64,000 nucleotides of DNA from Brotonthovivens ammoniilytica (GTDB lineage: Bacteria > Bacillota > Clostridia > Lachnospirales > Lachnospiraceae), in assembly GCF_025566885.1 (NCBI RefSeq), contig NZ_JAOQJQ010000001.1:868001-932000 (forward strand), given 5' to 3'. Positions 60,940-64,000 of this stretch are shown piece by piece. Positions within the stretch are counted from its first letter, which is position 1; each line of letters starts with the position of its first letter. The notes beneath the pieces were generated by a model, which saw only the letters and a program-made list of their open reading frames with translations, was not told where the DNA came from and ran no database searches. Made by a program: the position numbers and the translations under genes.

Positions 60940-61218
60940 TTAACAATAGAATTTTATTTCATCTATTACAAATGCCTGTTTCCATCTCGCACAAATAAGG
61001 AAAAACTGAGCTGATATAAATTCCATCAATTCATTTAATTCTTTTTGGGGGATTCTACTTCCATTGTTCGCTAAAATGCAACCACCTGACTTTGTAAGCC
61101 AAATTTTTGTTGCATTTGAAGACGGTTTCCCTTTGGATACATGGACATGAATTGGTTCTCCATTTTCATTTGACCAGAAATATACCGTATATCCACTTAC
61201 CGTAAACAGTTTAGGCAA
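60940..61218 (-). CDS. DUF4160 protein
   Basis: A 92-residue protein with the DUF4160 core PKLFTVSGYTVYFWSNENGE, PIHVHVSKGKPSSNATKIWL. The start is a TTG at 61218 with GGAGG eight bases upstream; it overlaps the end of the neighbouring gene by eight bases. The longer ATG readings have no proper ribosome site. DUF4160 genes typically form pairs with DUF2442-like genes, which look like toxin-antitoxin units but have no proven function. Confidence 0.8.
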   Translation of the reverse strand: MPKLFTVSGYTVYFWSNENGEPIHVHVSKGKPSSNATKIWLTKSGGCILANNGSRIPQKELNELMEFISAQFFLICARWKQAFVIDEIKFYC

Positions 61219-61480
61219 TCTGAATCCCTCCATTCTCCGCATATTTGTATAACAAATGTGCATTACTGTGTAAGAGTTCTTCAAACATCGCTATTTCCTC
61301 ATCAGAATATCCATCCCGCTGTGTCCACGTGTAATCAGGTAATTCACACCTTGCGGAATCAAATCCATTTTCTACAGGACGTTCAAAGTTTACTATCACT
61401 TTTCTTTTTCCATTTTCTTCAATAAGATGAGAATGGACTATCTCTGTTTCATCTGCCAGTGTCATATACGGATACATCAT
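61211..61480 (-). CDS. Small acidic partner of the DUF4160 protein
   Basis: An 89-residue protein (YPYMTLADETEIVHSHLIEE, FERPVENGFDSARCELPDYT, NAHLLYKYAENGGIQIA). I recognise it as the usual gene ahead of DUF4160 in gut Firmicutes but know no function. AGGTG seven bases before the ATG. Co-translated with the DUF4160 gene. Confidence 0.72.
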   Translation of the reverse strand: MMYPYMTLADETEIVHSHLIEENGKRKVIVNFERPVENGFDSARCELPDYTWTQRDGYSDEEIAMFEELLHSNAHLLYKYAENGGIQIA

Positions 61481-61586
61481 AGAACTTCACCTCACTTCTT
61501 ATTTTTATCCTCATTATATCACCGCTTCATATAGTTGTCATGTAGTTACAGTCTCAGCAAGCACAATTTTTTACTCCTGTAATAAA

Positions 61587-61663
61587 AATAGACCTTATTG
61601 GAAAATGTTTGAAGCAAAGATGCTTAACACAAACTTGCTTAACACAATCCTATAAGGTCTATT
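61587..61663. repeat. 12-bp inverted repeat enclosing two direct repeats
   Basis: AATAGACCTTAT (61587-61598) and ATAAGGTCTATT (61652-61663) are exact complements 53 bases apart. Inside are two copies of TGCTTAACACAA (61621-61632 and 61636-61647) in a 15-base step. This part of the 300-base gap between the DUF4160 pair and ppdK has no gene. Confidence 0.6.
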
Positions 61664-61710
61664 CTTGATTTGGTTTTTAATTATTGTAGTTTTGTTGGTT
61701 TTGTAGTTTT

Positions 61711-61774
61711 TATCTCTTAGTTAGACAATAATTGGGTTTACAAAAAACTGAATAATCGGCTTTACTAAGAGATA
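61711..61774. terminator. Hairpin downstream of ppdK
   Basis: TATCTCTTAGT (61711-61721) pairs exactly with ACTAAGAGATA (61764-61774) over a 42-base loop, seven bases beyond the ppdK stop. Its placement suggests transcript 3'-end protection or termination, but there is no adjacent T run on the ppdK strand. Confidence 0.4.
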
Positions 61775-61780
61775 GCTATT

Positions 61781-64000
61781 TTAGTTCCTGCTATCCTTGA
61801 TCGCTGCCTGTGCTGCTGCAAGTCTTGCAATTGGTACACGGAACGGTGAGCAGGATACATAATCCAGGCCGATCTTATGGCAGAATTCTACAGAAGAAGG
61901 ATCTCCGCCATGCTCGCCACAGATACCAACGTGCAGTTCCGGACGTGTTGCTTTTCCAAGTTTGATGGACATTTCCATTAATTTGCCCACACCTGTCTGA
62001 TCAAGTTTTGCAAACGGATCATTCTCAAAGATTTTGGCATCATAGTATGCATCCAGGAATTTTCCTGCATCATCACGGGAGAATCCGTATGTCATCTGGG
62101 TTAAATCGTTGGTACCAAAACAGAAGAACTCAGCTTCTTTTGCAATTTCGTCTGCAGTTAATGCCGCCCGGGGGATCTCAATCATAGTACCTACTTCATA
62201 TTCCAGAGCACTGCCAGCAGCTTTAATTTCTGCATCTGCAGTTTTCACAACGATATCTTTTACATATTTCAGCTCTTTAACTTCTCCAATTAACGGAATC
62301 ATAATTTCCGGTTTAATGGTCCATTCCGGATGTGCTTTGGATACATTAATAGCTGCACGGATAATGGCTTTTGTCTGCATTTTTGCAATTTCAGGATATG
62401 TGACTGTCAGACGGCATCCACGATGTCCCATCATTGGGTTAAATTCTTTTAATCCTTCGATGATGGTTTTGATTGCCTCTACAGTTTTACCCTGAGCGTC
62501 AGCCAGTTTTTTAATATCTTCTTCTTCTGTAGGAACAAATTCATGAAGAGGGGGATCAAGGAAACGGATAGTAACAGGATTTCCTTCCAGTGCCTCATAC
62601 AGTTTTTCAAAATCACCCTGCTGTACAGGAAGAATTTTCTCAAGGGCTGCTTCTCTTTCTTCTACAGTATCTGAGCAGATCATTTCACGGAATGCGTCAA
62701 TTCTGTCGCCTTCAAAGAACATATGCTCAGTACGGCACAGACCAATACCTTCAGCGCCAAGCTCACGGGCTTTTTTTGCATCTGCAGGTGTATCTGCATT
62801 GGTACGTACTTTCAGTGTTCTGAATTTATCAGCCCAGGCCATAATTCTTCCGAATTCTCCGGCAATTGCCGCATCTACTGTAGGAATCTGACCATCGTAA
62901 ATATTTCCTGTGGAACCGTCCAGGGAAATCCAATCGCCTTCATGATATTCTTTTCCAGCCAGTGTAAATTTCTTATTTGCTTCGTCCATTGCAATTTCAG
63001 AGCATCCGGATACACAGCAGGTTCCCATACCCCGGGCTACTACAGCTGCATGAGATGTCATACCTCCGCGGACTGTTAAGATACCCTGAGAAGCTTTCAT
63101 ACCTTCAATATCTTCCGGAGAAGTCTCCAGGCGAACCAGCACTACTTTCTCTCCCTTGGCATTCCATGCCTTTGCATCTTCTGCTGTAAATACGATCTTA
63201 CCGCAAGCGGCACCTGGCGAAGCTGCCAGCGCTTTTGCAGCTGCTTTCGCTTCTTTTAACGCTTTTGCGTCAAACTGAGGATGAAGCAGGGTATCCAGGT
63301 TACGGGGATCAATCATAGCAACTGCTTCCTGCTCAGAAATTTTGCCTTCATCAACTAGATCGCAGGCAATTTTTAAAGCTGCCTGAGCAGTTCTCTTGCC
63401 GTTACGTGTCTGAAGCATATACAGATGCTTGTCTTCAATTGTAAATTCCATATCCTGCATATCTCTGTAATGATCTTCCAGTTTCTTTGTAATGCCTACA
63501 AACTGCTCATATACTTCCGGCATAACTTCTCTTAACTGATCAATCTTCTGAGGAGTACGAACGCCGGCAACAACGTCTTCACCCTGGGCATTCATTAAAA
63601 ATTCACCCATCAGTTTATTTTCACCGGTAGCCGGATCACGGGTAAATGCAACACCTGTACCGGAAGTCTCACCCATGTTTCCGAATGCCATCATCTGTAC
63701 ATTAACAGCAGTACCCCAGGAATAAGGAATATCATTGTCACGACGGTATACATTAGCACGTGGATTATCCCAGGAACGGAATACTGCTTTGATAGCCTCC
63801 ATCAGCTGTTCCTTAGGATCTGTCGGGAAATCTGCCCCGATTTTTTCTTTATATTCAGCCTTAAACTGGCCTGCAAGGTCTTTTAAATCTTCAGCTGTCA
63901 GGTCAACATCCTGTGTCACACCTTTTTCAGCTTTCATTTTATCAATTAATTCTTCAAAGTATTTTTTACCAACTTCCATTACTACATCGGAGAACATCTG
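61781..64000 (-). CDS. ppdK: Pyruvate, phosphate dikinase, C-terminal five-sixths (5' end outside the window)
   Basis: PpdK interconverts pyruvate, ATP and phosphate with PEP, AMP and pyrophosphate in the cytoplasm, a glycolytic step typical of anaerobic clostridia. The visible ~738 residues cover the end of the ATP-grasp domain (SGTGVAFTRDPATGENKLMG, QTRNGKRTAQAALK), the phosphohistidine domain with the catalytic His in GGMTSHAAVVARGMG, and the PEP/pyruvate TIM barrel (GAEGIGLCRTEHMF, MMGHRGCRL, FGTNDLTQMTYG) with the catalytic Cys in GICGEHGGDPSS. The frame is still open at base 64000; about 135 N-terminal residues are missing. The end IKDSRN-stop is normal. Confidence 0.96.
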   Translation of the reverse strand, partial: QMFSDVVMEVGKKYFEELIDKMKAEKGVTQDVDLTAEDLKDLAGQFKAEYKEKIGADFPTDPKEQLMEAIKAVFRSWDNPRANVYRRDNDIPYSWGTAVNVQMMAFGNMGETSGTGVAFTRDPATGENKLMGEFLMNAQGEDVVAGVRTPQKIDQLREVMPEVYEQFVGITKKLEDHYRDMQDMEFTIEDKHLYMLQTRNGKRTAQAALKIACDLVDEGKISEQEAVAMIDPRNLDTLLHPQFDAKALKEAKAAAKALAASPGAACGKIVFTAEDAKAWNAKGEKVVLVRLETSPEDIEGMKASQGILTVRGGMTSHAAVVARGMGTCCVSGCSEIAMDEANKKFTLAGKEYHEGDWISLDGSTGNIYDGQIPTVDAAIAGEFGRIMAWADKFRTLKVRTNADTPADAKKARELGAEGIGLCRTEHMFFEGDRIDAFREMICSDTVEEREAALEKILPVQQGDFEKLYEALEGNPVTIRFLDPPLHEFVPTEEEDIKKLADAQGKTVEAIKTIIEGLKEFNPMMGHRGCRLTVTYPEIAKMQTKAIIRAAINVSKAHPEWTIKPEIMIPLIGEVKELKYVKDIVVKTADAEIKAAGSALEYEVGTMIEIPRAALTADEIAKEAEFFCFGTNDLTQMTYGFSRDDAGKFLDAYYDAKIFENDPFAKLDQTGVGKLMEMSIKLGKATRPELHVGICGEHGGDPSSVEFCHKIGLDYVSCSPFRVPIARLAAAQAAIKDSRN

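Noticed and set aside
1..64000. CRISPR array, tRNA or rRNA genes
   Set aside because: No regularly spaced direct repeats and no recognisable tRNA or rRNA segments were found on reading through both strands; a covariance-model scan was not possible.

Overview
The window looks like a chromosomal segment of a gut-type Lachnospiraceae (Bacillota, Clostridia). This rests on the moderately AT-rich sequence, Shine-Dalgarno sites of the AGGAGG type, frequent TTG/GTG starts, the DUF5716/DUF5717 operon, the YqeB/YqeC/YedF selenium-molybdenum maturation set, a double-rubredoxin rubrerythrin, xPKTG-type wall-sorting signals and pyruvate, phosphate dikinase. No rRNA, tRNA or CRISPR array was seen. The species cannot be fixed from the sequence alone.

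Layout. 0-1 kb: start of a pantothenate operon (panB with a PanG-type ketopantoate reductase). 1.2-6.4 kb: a three-gene operon of unknown function whose middle gene looks like a very divergent Hsp70/actin-fold ATPase. 6.5-10.3 kb: a PLP aminotransferase, a CLC-type anion transporter and a secreted metallo-beta-lactamase-fold lipoprotein. 10.3-13.8 kb: accessory genes for selenium-dependent molybdenum hydroxylases (xdhC-like, yqeC, yqeB, yedF, DUF3343), divergent from an EamA exporter. 14.9-19.2 kb: rubrerythrin, an HPr-like protein, a stand-alone DnaK paralogue, an SDR and a GNAT acetyltransferase.

19.3-37.9 kb: ten consecutive minus-strand genes for surface proteins and transport. They comprise a lipoprotein and a CUB surface protein sharing a module that resembles the sulfite-oxidase fold, a Ser-rich stalk protein, an exporter-type ABC pair, a FecCD-type metal-chelate importer (permease, binding lipoprotein, ATPase), a DUF364 putative chelation protein, and a giant protein with an HExxH metalloprotease and a papain-type protease whose catalytic parts are in permuted order. 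I read this as a metal-chelate acquisition and cell-surface locus, but the substrate is unknown. 38.2-41.6 kb: a FadR-family regulator, a cytidylate-kinase-like protein, lrgAB and a DUF368 transporter. A PdhR/LldR-like dyad sits at the lrgA promoter. 41.7-46.2 kb: an SDR closely resembling clostridial 7-alpha-hydroxysteroid dehydrogenase, an alpha/beta hydrolase, and a large PBP2-type transpeptidase whose promoter carries BlaI/MecI-like dyads.

46.5-61.5 kb is accessory DNA. It holds a helicase and a LysR gene that truncate each other head to head; a MerR, flavodoxin, FGE-flavodoxin, carboxymuconolactone decarboxylase, DUF4405 cytochrome and cyclophilin-like redox cluster; two aldo/keto reductases under a MerR-type promoter; a decayed AAA/DUF4143 ATPase; an AbrB-PIN toxin-antitoxin pair; scars of a group II intron and a serine recombinase; an HNH-nuclease and nucleotidyltransferase pair; and a small DUF4160 pair. 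The window closes inside ppdK. The best candidates for something undescribed are the permuted dual protease, the surface/uptake locus, the divergent Hsp70-like operon, the HNH-NTase pair and the extracytoplasmic flavodoxin cluster.
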